From NCBI GenBank assembly GCA_048213135.1, contig PS015510.1:28481-49954 (forward strand): DNA of 21,474 nt. Direction: 5' to 3'. This document shows positions 1-9,876 of the stretch, piece after piece. Under the pieces are notes generated by a model. The model worked only from the letters and a program-made list of their open reading frames with translations. It had not been told where the DNA came from and made no database searches. The translations under genes were made by a program, and so were the position numbers. The stretch is from Reclinomonas americana ATCC 50394. Taxonomy: Eukaryota > Jakobida > Jakobea > Jakobida. Position 1 is the first letter of the stretch. Each line of letters opens with the position of its first letter.

Positions 1-2593
1 TTGGAGAAAATGACATTGGCTGCGGGCACAAAGGATGTGAGCGGCGTGCTGCAGGTGCGGAGACGAAGAAGGAGCGACTCACCAAACACTGGCAAGTTCT
101 CCAGTTTGTGCTGATCCACCCAGCTGCATCGTGAAGTGGTCAGCTTTCTGTGCACCCTACTGCATGCAATAGAAAAGACACGTACCGATCGGGGACGAAC
201 TGGTCAGCGTCGTCGCCAAACACTGCGGGGTCAGTGGTGACAGCCGCGAGTGTGAGGAAGACGTCGCACTGCACGCAGAGACGAGCGTGAGAATGACGAT
301 CGTGGCAGCTGACTGTGTTGGCAACAAACGCACCCCGGCCGGGATTGTCACGCCGTTGGAGAGTTTGAGCGGCGACACGGTGACACTGCAGGCGGCGTAG
401 CGGTCAGTTTGTGCTCTTCCTCGCAACAGCCACACACACAACCTCACCGTCCCACTGCCAGTGCTGGATTGAAAAGGCGAAGACTGTGGCGAGCGGAGAC
501 GCAAATGAGTGTCGATCGAGCATTCTCCAACAGTCTGGTGGTCGCAACTTTTCCCAGATGACCGACCACAGAAGGCGACACGACTTGAGCTCGTCATACG
601 TCGGCGTGCTGTGCAGCGAGTGCAAGTGCTGACCGAGATTCTCCTCCACCTCCGCCTGCAGGCGCGTCATCAGCTCCGGTCGCGACGCAATGTTCCAGCA
701 CGCCCACGACAGTGCACTGGTAAGGGAGGAAGAACGGACAGTGTCAAGCGGCTGGTGAGAAACAGGAGTAGAGGGAGGGGAGGAGAGGAGAGGATTCTTG
801 CTCTGCAGCAATACCAACGTACCGACTGGTGGTGTCTTGCCCGGCTGTCACAAGCATCAAAAACAGTGAGAAGCTTGGCGACAGAAGCAGAAGTAGCAAG
901 CAAGCGTGCGACTCACCAACAATAAAGGTCGTGACTCTGCACCCGAAGAAGAGATGATGAGCAGCAGGCTGGCGTGTTGGCTCACGTGCTGCACGCAACT
1001 GATCTCGCAGTTCCTCCATGGAGAGCTCGTCACGCATATCCGCACACGCCTCCAACACTGCATCCAACAGATCGACACCGGTGCGCACACGGCGCTCCGC
1101 CAGCTCCGTCTGCGACTCGTCGAGACGGGTTTGGATAAGTTCCACAAAGTACTTGTGCACGTACTCAATGTTCTTCTCGTACGCGCGCTGACGCGCAGTG
1201 CGGAAGAGGTTGTGGTGCTTTCCGTAGAACGGCTCCGTCATGCGCGCGGCGCCCTCCACCAAGCTGCGCGAAGGAGCGGGAGGTGAGACACAGAGAGAAA
1301 GAGAGTGGGCGTTGAAAGAGTAGCGCAACATGGCATCAATGGCCCTCGAATACGGCGATCCTTCAGCAATGGCAGACGACTTGTGACTGAACGTCGTTCG
1401 CATGATGACCTCGTAGGCCATGTTCTGCAGCAGCGGAAGCACATTGTGCTTGTGGTCGGCCGGTTGCGCGCGAATGGCCTCGATCAGCTCGTAGCACACT
1501 TGATCAACTACGGGCACAAGGGAGAGGTGAGGCCACGGAGGCAAAAGGTGCCGGTTGTCAGTGATGGAACAATGCCACCGAGTGTGTGAACTGTGTGCAG
1601 GTAATCACGTTGCAGGTGTGACAGACACAGAAGTACGCGAGTAGCTGATACACATGTTTTTCTCTCCCACTGTTGCCATCCTCTCTTGTGTTTCTTGTTG
1701 CTACATGCAGTGCAGCAGTAACTCTTCGACATGACCTCGCTCACGCGCATGTCGCTGAAGCTGGGATTGAGGAGCTTTCTGCGCGCACAGACGTCGTCGT
1801 CAATCGTCTGCTCCTCCTCCGAGAACAAGAGTCAGGCACTGTTGCTCACCGCATGCGCTGCCACGGGTGGTCCTCGAGAAAGAGAAGTCCCTGCCCGAAC
1901 GCCGGATGCAGCTGCTGCCAGCCCTCGCTTTTATGCACCGCGTGGTACTGCAAGCAGTAGTGCACAGTGGTGAGCAGCGGAAGAGCGTTCTTTGTTATTC
2001 TCCGACACTGCAGCTGGGAAAGACCTCCTTCAGAAACTCGCCCGCCAGCTCGTGCGATCCAATGGAGATGAGCGGGTGGAGCAGCAGGCGCAGAGACACC
2101 AGTGGACCCAGTCGACGATGCTCACTCACGAGGACTGTACGCGCATATGTGAGCAGCAAGGTTGCGACGACTTGTCGATTTCCCGGCGCAACATTTGACC
2201 CAGTTGGAGGGCGGCACTGCGAGAGGCAAGTCAACACAGCGAAAGAAAGAGAGAGAGAGAGAGAGCACATAGAAGGTGTACGCAACTCAGATCGCGCACG
2301 TTGCCGAGCAGAAGACTGCGAGTCTGTGCACAGACAAAGAATCCGAACACGTGGACTTGAGAATGCAACTCTCTCTCACACACTCACACTGCCTCTCTCT
2401 CTCTCTCTCCTCCCCTCTCTTTCGCTCTCTCTGCCTCTCTTCGCTCTCGCTCGTCTCACATTACCTTGACAAAGGGAATTCGCAGAATGTACTTGACATA
2501 GGCCAGGCGCCACACGACTCGAGCAAGGCCAAAGGCCAACAGCGCAAGCAACGCATAGAACAGCAGCCACACAACACCACTAAGAACTCCCAT
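1..2593 (-). CDS. Microsomal cytochrome P450, 3' end cut by window edge
   Basis: Heme-thiolate monooxygenase, probably anchored in the ER membrane; substrate unknown. I model 16 exons: 2465-2593, 2287-2323, 2193-2216, 2025-2134, 1850-1947, 1723-1778, 1330-1507, 1000-1263, 917-936, 823-844, 549-716, 448-483, 334-385, 186-268, 83-159 and 1-19, giving about 457 residues. The start ATG (2591-2593) is followed by a hydrophobic anchor (GVVWLLFYALLALLAFGLA), then LLGNVRDLMPPSNW, the helix C motif HPWQRMRKLLNPSF, the I-helix AGQDTTS, the K-helix ExxR as WENLR, the GVTIPAG strand and the meander DADQFVPDR. The heme-ligand cysteine lies beyond position 1. Five exons are only 20-37 nt, and five introns begin with GTTGCG. 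The join at 1264-1329 (AIDA to ILVEGAARM) is the least certain. The CYP family cannot be assigned by eye. The upstream ACTR10 stop is only 94 bp away. Confidence 0.94.
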
Positions 2594-2687
2594 TGCTCTC
2601 CCTCTGACACGACACAAGAACGAAGACAGAACGAAGAGATACAGGAGCGGACAGAGGGACATGCACATATCGCGTCGGCATTCATTG

Positions 2688-5297
2688 TCACGTTTGGCGA
2701 CGTCTCAACACGAAGCGCTGGTGGATTGAGTTGGCCGCGGCCTCCGGGTCGGCCTCATACTCGGTGAGCGTCACTGTCGGCGGGAAGGCAGCGGCTTGCA
2801 GAGTGGCGCCGACCCACACGGCGCAGTCGGGAGCCGGAGGAATGAGTACACCGCGTTGACCGGCTGAGGCGTCGGTGAAGTCGCTGGCCAGTGAGTAGCT
2901 GGAGGTCGGCGATCCGACGCTGGGCGAGGAGGCACTGGCGCCGGCTTTGGTGCTGGTGATCCAGGTGAGTTGTTCGTGCGCGAGGTACGTCACCAGTTCG
3001 GCGGAGATGCGCTGCTTCAGGCCGGGGAGGGCGGCACTGCCGCCGACCACCACCACGTGCTGCGAAGGGGGAAGGGGGTGTAAGGGGAAGAGGGAGGGAG
3101 GGGAAGAGGGAGGAGGAGAGGGAGGGAGGGGGGGAGAGGGAGGGAATGTGTGTGGGAGACACACGCGAAGGAAAGACAGACACCGAGAGAGGCAAGGGGA
3201 CAGAGACAGAATACGCGCGCGTGTGAGTATTTGTGACAGGGAGAGAGACACACACAGGGTGTCGCGTGTACGAGAGAGTAGGGAAAGACCGACGTGAGAG
3301 ACGAACACAAAGAAGACAAACATATATATAGAGAGAGAGAGCACAGGTAAGACAGAGAGCGTGAGTGCGACAGCGAGTGACGTGCGTTGTGTGCGTGTGT
3401 TGCTGCGATAAGCGAGAGACGAGAACAGACAAGACTGCGAGGCCAGGGCACTAAGAGAAAGAGAGCGTGTTTGAGCGAGAGAGAGATAAATGAGAGCACG
3501 CGTGTGAGGGAAAGGCTCAGAAACAATGACAGAGTTCTCAGCAAGTGAGGCGTGTGCTGTGTGTGCGTGCGTGTGTTGTGATAGAAAAGTGAGAGAGAAA
3601 GAGGATAGAAAAGTGAGAGAGAAAAGCACAGACAAGACTGAGAGGCAAGGGCACTGAGAGAAAGAGAGAGAGGAGACTGTGAGGGAGACAGAGAGGGAAG
3701 TAACAAGGGCAGACAGCATGTGTGTGTGACAGAAATGAAGGGAAAACAATAGAGGGACACAGAGCGAGCATGCGAGACGGGCTCAGCAACAAAGAGAAAA
3801 GTGCAGACAAGGCGCGCGCGCGTGTGCGCGTGATGAGATTTGTATTACCTCCAGAACAGCCAGGGTCTCATCCTCGCTAAATGCACTGGCACGCAATGCG
3901 GCCACCACACACTCGCCTAGTCTCATGCGCGCCAGCTGCGCGCCACTGGGAATCTGCAGGGGGCGGCGAGTGAGTGAGTGAGCGTGAGGCTGTAGAAGGA
4001 GCTGCATGGTTCGCTCACCGGAGTGCCCTCGGCCAAATCCGCCACCGCCTCAATCACACTGACGTCGCAGTCGGCCTCGAACAGGACCTCCGTACATGCG
4101 ACTCTGCGGTGAAGGGAGGATGGGTCGGCGAAAAGGAGAGGAAATGAACGTGAGACAGAAAGAGGATGGGTGCGAGAAAAAATGACCCTCGGGACAACAG
4201 AGACGAATGGAGAGTGAGCAGGAATAGGTGGGGGAGGGTGAGTGTAAACGGAGGAGAATGGAGAAGGTTGGGGGGAATGGAAGAGGAAACACATGGGAAA
4301 CAAGGGACACATAAGAGCGTGAGTTATCAAGAAGAGAAAGAGTCACATGTTCTTGTGCGTCAGCAATCGAAAATGTCAACTGTGGAGAGATGGACTCGCC
4401 TATTGCAGATGTACGCAGAGAGACAAAGACCAACACGGACAAAGAGACACAGACGCACAATCGAAGACAAGAGAAAAGAAGAGGAGAAGGAGAGATACGG
4501 TTCACAAAACGCACCTTAGTTCCTTGCGGACCAGCAGCGGATTGCCCGGTGGCAGCGCACACGAGTAGTCCTCCACATTCTTCGGCACCCCCGACGAACC
4601 ATGTCTGTCGGCCACCACTGCACACTGCTCCTTCACGTAGTCCACCATCATCCAGTCGCAGTGCTGGTCTGTAAATTCTCGGTTCCAGCCGCGCTGCGCC
4701 ACGACACACGTCAGCAATCGAAGATTCAACCTGTAATGGACATTACAACGCACAATTCGACCCGCGCGAATGTCCTCATTGAGCAGCTCAGCCAGTCGTG
4801 CCGACACATGCCGTCCACCGGTGAACATGCAGCCGACGCTCGACGGCTTGATGGAGCCGTTGAGGATGGGTGTGACACGAGTGGTCTCGTATCCGAAATC
4901 AATGACCAGGCCTGCCAACGAGAGAGAGAGAGAGAAGGAATGAGAGAGAGAGAGAGACAGACATGCCGCAGCGGAAATCACGCACCAGTGGTGTAGCCAA
5001 CCGAGAGAAGCGCCATCAAGTCGCTGTTGGCAAACGAGACGGCGGGCACCTTGAATCGACGAAACAGCAACTCGGCAACGTTGGTGCGCAATGCCGGCCG
5101 CCAGCGAGATGACTCGCACACGAGAATCGGGTGCGACTGCGCCGTGACTTGCATGTAGTTCTCGTAGATAAAGGACAGGAAAAATTGCAGGTGGCCGTAG
5201 TGGATTTCGGAGCCGGTCACGAAGCGCTTGATGCGTGGGTCGCCCGCGGGCATGCGCACGGGGTCGCGGGGTTCGAAAATGGGCACGTCGTCGGCGG
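2688..5297 (-). CDS. ACTR10: Actin-related protein 10 (ACTR10/Arp10 family), dynactin pointed-end subunit, first exon missing
   Basis: Arp10 (vertebrate Arp11) caps the pointed end of the Arp1 filament in dynactin, the dynein adaptor. Exons are 4986-5297, 4515-4911, 4019-4103, 3849-3953 and 2688-3059, giving 422 visible residues; the human protein is about 417. Family landmarks in order are VTAQSHPILVCESSRW, ELLFRRFKVPAV followed by SDLMALLSVGYTTG, the phosphate-2 strand GLVIDFGYETTRVTPI, FTGGRHVSARL, VDYVKEQCAVVAD (matching the ACTR10 region before the hydrophobic core), VLFEADCD, the nucleotide-site strand VVVVGGSAALPGLKQRI, and a C-terminus with CAVWVGATLQAA and LTEYEADPE. A Ser/Ala/Thr-rich insertion (encoded about 2850-2970) sits between the GGSAALPG strand and CAVWVGAT. 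The N-terminal exon with the phosphate-1 loop is not visible; the first visible exon starts inside a codon, so an upstream exon must exist, possibly in the gap at 5331-5350 or 5886-6702. Confidence 0.9.
3060..3848 (-). repeat. Long purine-rich intron of ACTR10
   Basis: A 789 bp intron, over ten times the size of most introns here. On the plus strand it is almost entirely purine: GGGA/GGAG tracts at 3064-3145, then degenerate GA with short CA/GT and CG runs. Degenerate copies of a segment containing 'agaaaagtgagagagaaa' recur near 3582-3632, and 'gacaagactgagaggcaagggcac' near 3630 resembles sequence at 3430. The long Ser/Leu-rich frames here are translation of these tracts, not genes. Confidence 0.75.
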
Positions 5298-5330
5298 CTA
5301 CGGGGAGAGAATGGGGGAGGGTTAGAGGGG

Positions 5331-5350
5331 NNNNNNNNNNNNNNNNNNNN
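5331..5350. other. Assembly gap (20 N), probably unknown size
   Basis: One of four runs of exactly 20 N in the window (also 7455, 17081, 20345), each next to simple repeats. It borders a GGGGAA array and lies just upstream of the first visible ACTR10 exon, so it may hide that gene's first exon. Confidence 0.9.
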
Positions 5351-5436
5351 AAGGGGAAGGGGAAGGGGAAGGGGAAGGGGAAGGGGAAGGGGAAGGGGAA
5401 GGGGAAGGGGAAGGGGAAGGGGAAGGGGAAGGGGAA
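5351..5436. repeat. (GGGGAA)n microsatellite
   Basis: About 14 perfect copies of a hexanucleotide (aaggggaaggggaa...), directly after the 20 N gap, then degenerate GGA/GAA sequence to about 5490. On the minus strand it is TTCCCC, with no telomere-like context around it, so I read it as interstitial expansion. Confidence 0.9.
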
Positions 5437-5885
5437 GAGAGGGGAAGGGAGGGTAAGAGGGAAGGAGAAGAGAGGAGGAGTGTCTTCTCTCCGCTCTGGT
5501 CACAGACAGAAAATTCATTTCTTCTCTGTCCCAGTGGGCACAGCCCTTCTCGGTCACACTGACCTCAGTATCTCTCTTTCGTATTGTTTGTCTCTGTTCC
5601 CGTTTCTATCTAGTTGTCTGCAAAACTCGCGAAGAAGGTGAGGAAGGAGAAGGAAGAGCAGAACAAGCCAGTGGTCCAATGTTACTGCATCTCTCTCTCT
5701 CTCTTTCTCACACACACACACACACTCATTTCGTCTCCATCGACGCATCTGTATCACTCTGCTCGACTGCGCTCCTGAATAAACCACTATTCTTCGAACT
5801 GAGTGAGGGCGGTTTCTTTCTGAGAGAGTAGAAAAAGCGAGTCTCGTCTACTATCATGAGTTCATCGCTCTCTCTCTCTCTCTCT
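5437..5885. other. Unassigned stretch between ACTR10 and the large gap
   Basis: No confident gene. On the minus strand a frame at 5726-5870 encodes DELMIVDETRFFYSLRKKPP and continues to a stop after SDTDASMETK. It could be the last exon of the PH-domain gene emerging from the gap, because it is not simple repeat, but I see no family match and no clear splice acceptor. The first exon of ACTR10 is also expected here or in a gap; I could not find an actin phosphate-1 motif in any minus frame. Confidence 0.35.
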
Positions 5886-6702
5886 NNNNNNNNNNNNNNN
5901 NNNNNNNNNNNNNNNNNNNNNNNNNNNNNNNNNNNNNNNNNNNNNNNNNNNNNNNNNNNNNNNNNNNNNNNNNNNNNNNNNNNNNNNNNNNNNNNNNNNN
6001 NNNNNNNNNNNNNNNNNNNNNNNNNNNNNNNNNNNNNNNNNNNNNNNNNNNNNNNNNNNNNNNNNNNNNNNNNNNNNNNNNNNNNNNNNNNNNNNNNNNN
6101 NNNNNNNNNNNNNNNNNNNNNNNNNNNNNNNNNNNNNNNNNNNNNNNNNNNNNNNNNNNNNNNNNNNNNNNNNNNNNNNNNNNNNNNNNNNNNNNNNNNN
6201 NNNNNNNNNNNNNNNNNNNNNNNNNNNNNNNNNNNNNNNNNNNNNNNNNNNNNNNNNNNNNNNNNNNNNNNNNNNNNNNNNNNNNNNNNNNNNNNNNNNN
6301 NNNNNNNNNNNNNNNNNNNNNNNNNNNNNNNNNNNNNNNNNNNNNNNNNNNNNNNNNNNNNNNNNNNNNNNNNNNNNNNNNNNNNNNNNNNNNNNNNNNN
6401 NNNNNNNNNNNNNNNNNNNNNNNNNNNNNNNNNNNNNNNNNNNNNNNNNNNNNNNNNNNNNNNNNNNNNNNNNNNNNNNNNNNNNNNNNNNNNNNNNNNN
6501 NNNNNNNNNNNNNNNNNNNNNNNNNNNNNNNNNNNNNNNNNNNNNNNNNNNNNNNNNNNNNNNNNNNNNNNNNNNNNNNNNNNNNNNNNNNNNNNNNNNN
6601 NNNNNNNNNNNNNNNNNNNNNNNNNNNNNNNNNNNNNNNNNNNNNNNNNNNNNNNNNNNNNNNNNNNNNNNNNNNNNNNNNNNNNNNNNNNNNNNNNNNN
6701 NN
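5886..6702. other. Assembly gap (817 N)
   Basis: A long N run flanked on both sides by (CT)n. It probably contains the remaining exons of the PH-domain gene and possibly the 5' end of ACTR10. Confidence 0.95.
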
Positions 6703-6705
6703 GTC

Positions 6706-6777
<72 letters not shown>

Positions 6778-6781
6778 TCAC

Positions 6782-7278
6782 CGCTGGATCCTTATAATAC
6801 GCCAACACTCGTCGCTTGGCATCCAGCACCAGCCATCGCCGCTTCCAGCTACAAACAACGTACGATGAGAACACACAGGGGGGAGGAGGAGGTGGAGGAG
6901 GAGAAGAAGAAGAAGTAGAAGAAGAAACGAGGAGAAGAAGAGCAAGAGGAAGAGGAAGAGGAGGAAGAGGAAGAGCAAGAGGAGAAGGCGGAGGAGGAGG
7001 AAGAGGAAGAGGACGAAGAGGAAGAGGAGGAGGAGAAGGCGGAGGAGGAGGGGAAGAAGAAGAAGAAGAAGAAGGAGGAGGGGAAGAGGAAGAGGAGGAG
7101 GAGAAGGCGGAGGAGGGGAAGAAGGAGGAGGAGGAGGAGAAGGAGAGGAAGATGGAGACGAAGAGCAAGAACAACATGACTGAGGGGAAGACTGAGGAGG
7201 AGGAAAGGGAGACTGCGTAATAGAGACATGCATAGCAACACACACACATGCACACAGCTCTCTCTCTCTCTCTCTCCT

Positions 7279-7347
<69 letters not shown>

Positions 7348-7575
7348 CGACGACGTACGTACGTACGTACGTACGTACTTACTTCTCCTCTCTACTACGT
7401 ACGACGACGACGACGTACGTACGTACGTTACGTACCGTACCGTACGTACGTCGTNNNNNNNNNNNNNNNNNNNNAACAACTAGACTAGAGGGAAGGAAGA
7501 GAGGAGGAGGAAAGGGAAGGAACGAGCGTACGTAAGTAGAACGATAGACATACACAACACACACACCACACACAC

Positions 7576-7667
<92 letters not shown>

Positions 7668-8200
7668 GTCACTCTCAATTTTTCTCTCTCTCTCTCTCAG
7701 AGAGCAAGACGCACTTTTGCACCACGTGTCCCTGCTTGGTGATCCATGTGGCCCGAGTCTGCACACACAAACAAGAGAGAGAGAGAGAGAGTGTGTGAGA
7801 GAGAGAAAGAGACATGACACTCATCGCGCACACACTTTCACCACAAACACACACACAAACACACACACACACACACAAGTAATGAGAAAGAGAGAAAGAG
7901 TGTGTTCGTGAGAGAGACACGCAGACTTGGAGAGTTGACTGCAGTCACACATAAAAGTCAAATATTGTCTCACTATTCTCTCTGTGTGTGTGTGAGAGAG
8001 TGAGAGAATGCACTTGACCTGTTGCAGTGGGTTGGGCCAGGGCATCTCCGCAAGCAGCGCTGTCTCACAGAAAGAACAGAGTGTGTGTCAGAGTGAGAGT
8101 GAGAGAGTGTGTGTGTGTCAAAGAGAGCGTGTGCGTAACGAAGTCCGTCGCTGACAAGGCCGCCGGCTGCTGCAGGAGATGACGAGGAGGAAGAGGCCAT
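6782..8200 (-). CDS. PH-domain protein, 5' exons only
   Basis: Pleckstrin-homology domains bind phosphoinositides or protein partners at membranes; the specificity here is unknown. Four exons are visible: 8140-8200, 8019-8059, 7715-7758 and 6782-6848 (71 codons). The ATG (8198-8200) opens a Ser/Ala-rich leader (MASSSSSSPAAAGGLVSDGL), then PLLAEMPWPNPLQQ, then the start of a PH domain: TWITKQGHVVQNWKRRWLVL followed by DAKRRVLAYYKDP. This is the classic pattern of beta strands 1-3 with the basic residues that often contact phosphoinositide headgroups. All joins keep frame; the third exon ends inside the Asn codon before WKRRW. The last visible exon ends at a GTGAGT donor that runs straight into (GA)n and then the 817 N gap, so the rest of the domain and the C-terminus are missing. 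Confidence 0.85.
6849..7714. repeat. Microsatellite-filled intron of the PH-domain gene
   Basis: This 866 bp interval holds, on the plus strand, a GGA/GAA purine block (about 6880-7210), (CT)n, (CA)n at about 7280-7345, a palindromic ACGT tetranucleotide array (about 7346-7454), a 20 N gap, then more (CT)n and (CA)n at about 7597-7661. The intron runs from the GTGCGT donor at 7714 to the TTTGTAG acceptor at 6849. Confidence 0.85.
7455..7474. other. Assembly gap (20 N)
   Basis: A fixed-length N run inside the ACGT array, in the intron of the PH-domain gene. Confidence 0.9.
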
Positions 8201-9098
8201 CTTGTGCGCTCGTGTGTGTGTGTGAGTGAGAGTGTGATTGAGGACTTTTGTGAAGGCGGACATGCATTGGTGAAGTGGCGAAACGATGACTTGTACATGA
8301 AGAGTGGGGAGCATTGTGAGTAGGTATTGATGGGAGCGTGAGCTGTTTAATGATCGGTTTGGTGGCGATGAGAAGGAAGTGCAGAGAGAGGGAGAGTGTG
8401 TCGAAGTTCCGAAATATTTGGCCACAGCGCAATTGCAAAGAGGCAGCTTCGAGAGCTTGTGTAGTATATGTGTGGAAGTATGAGCTGTGCAATGATCGGT
8501 TTGTTGGCGACGCGAAGGAAGTGCACAGAAAGAGGGAGAGAATGTCGAAGTTCCGAAATACTGCAGTTTTTGACCACAAATTGCAAAGAGGCAGCTTCGA
8601 GAGCGTGTGTAGTATAAGCGTGAAAGTATGAGCTGTGTAATGATCGGTTTGTTGGCGACGCGAAGGAAGTATAGAGAGATCGAGAGAGTGTTTAAATTCG
8701 AAGTTCCGATTACTGCGGTTTTTGGTCACAACGAAGAGAGGCAGCCTCGAGAGCTTGTGTAGTGTACGTGGGCGTATGAGCTGCGCCATGTTCACGCTGT
8801 TGGCGACGCGAAGGAAGTGCAGAGAGAGGGAGAGTGTGTCGAAGTTCAGCAATACTGCGTTTTTTCGCAAGCTACCGAGTCACAGTGCATTGAGGCAGCG
8901 TCGAGAGCTTGTGCAGTGTACGTGGGCATATGAGCTGCACAATGATCACGCTGTTGGCGACTCAGAGGAAGTGCAGTAACAGAGAGACTGCGGTCAACCA
9001 GAAAAAATGCAACCCCTTGAATCCACCCACGAGTAAACAATGCGGGCGCTGCTGCGCCTGCGCGTGTAGTACATAAGTGTCGATCGGTTCCCTCTGCT
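8201..9098. repeat. Intergenic spacer with a ~148 bp tandem array (8339-8987)
   Basis: The spacer lies between the 3' end of ATG8 and the start of the PH-domain gene. Units begin with 'tgagctg' at 8339, 8481, 8629, 8777 and 8931, so the periods are 142, 148, 148 and 154 bp; the fifth unit is truncated. Shared blocks in each unit are 'ttggcgacgcgaaggaagt', 'agagagagggagagtgtgtc', 'gaagttccgaaatactgc' and 'gaggcagcttcgagagcttg'. Divergence between units is moderate. I see no open frame, tRNA or rRNA signature. The remainder (8988-9098) has no recognisable feature; promoter elements of the PH gene would be at 8201-8338. Confidence 0.85.
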
Positions 9099-9782
9099 CT
9101 ACTGTCCCTCCACTAACTCGCGCTCCTCCTCCTGCCCCTCCCCACCACCAAACGTCTCAATGTCCGAATACACAATGTACAGGAATCCATCCTCCTCCTT
9201 GTGCTCCTCGTAGATGGCACTGAGTGCGCTGCCGGTGGGCATCAGCATGGTGCCCACAAACAGGTACAGCGCATGGGTGGGTGGCATCTCAATCCTGCAC
9301 ATTCACCAGTCAACGATCACATTTCTATAAAAAAAAAATCCGCATAGCATGAAAGCGACATGATCACACGGCAAACCTCTTGCGCACGACCTGGATGAAC
9401 TGGCTGAACAGGAGATCACCGGGCAACAGGTACCTGGACACGACGAGAGTGGGATGTGAGCATTTGTCGCATTTTCTGTTGTCAGTACTGCAGTGGTGGT
9501 GGTGGGAGTCTCAACTTGGTTCGGTCAATGTCGGGCAGCCTGCACCGCCTGTCCTTCTCCACAATCACCGGGATTCGTGTGGGGAACTTCTACTCTCACA
9601 TGCACACGCGTTTGTGAGAAGGGCACAAGAGGCTAGGGAAGAGAGGGGGAGAGACTCAACTTGGCGAATGTCGGCGGCTTCCGTTGACCTCTCCTCTGCA
9701 AAAGAATGAGCATCCTCGCTGTGAGACGCGAAATGGTCACAAGAGTTGCCTCACCCAGCGTGTACTTCTTCTTGTACGACAT
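9099..9782 (-). CDS. ATG8: Atg8/LC3/GABARAP ubiquitin-like autophagy protein
   Basis: Atg8 is conjugated to phosphatidylethanolamine on autophagosome membranes and binds LIR-motif cargo receptors. There are five exons: 9755-9782, 9661-9695, 9516-9589, 9377-9433 and 9099-9294, exactly 130 codons (129 residues). The protein starts MSYKKKYTLEERSTEAADIR, then has KFPTRIPVIVEKDRRC (family: KYPDRIPVIVEKA), LPDIDRTKYLLPGDL, FIQVVRKRIEMPP, ALYLFVGTMLMP and IYEEHKEEDGFLYIVYSDIE ending TFG. The glycine at residue 114 matches the one exposed by the Atg4 protease. It is followed by a 15-residue, mostly acidic tail (GGEGQEEERELVEGQ) that should be removed before conjugation. The start is fixed by length and by helix 1. 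The gene lies 94 bp downstream of the stop of the orphan gene on the same strand. Introns are about 60-80 nt. Confidence 0.97.
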
Positions 9783-9876
9783 GTGTGTGCTTGTGCTCTC
9801 ACAAAGTTACGAAAAAAGATGTCTGCCGTGTTTCACCAAAACCTGTCCAATCCGCCGTGTCACAGCAAAAAACGTT

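Noticed and set aside
3060-3749. Long Ser/Leu-rich minus-strand frames upstream of ACTR10's last exon
   Set aside because: They translate a GA-rich intron; only the part below 3059 is coding.
4703-4739. A 37 nt intron (GTTGAATC...GGCGCAG) in the ACTR10 exon
   Set aside because: Removing it shifts the frame into a stop, while reading through keeps the VDYVKEQCAVVAD family motif.
5351-5436. Interstitial telomere repeat
   Set aside because: The unit GGGGAA (TTCCCC) is not a standard telomere unit and lies between genes inside ordinary purine-rich sequence.
5726-7255. A 509-codon minus-strand frame
   Set aside because: Most of it is N and simple repeat. It only touches a real PH-domain exon at 6782-6848 and a doubtful C-terminal piece at 5726-5870.
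8339-8987. CRISPR array
   Set aside because: Units are long and contiguous with graded divergence, not short identical repeats with unique spacers, and the genome is eukaryotic.
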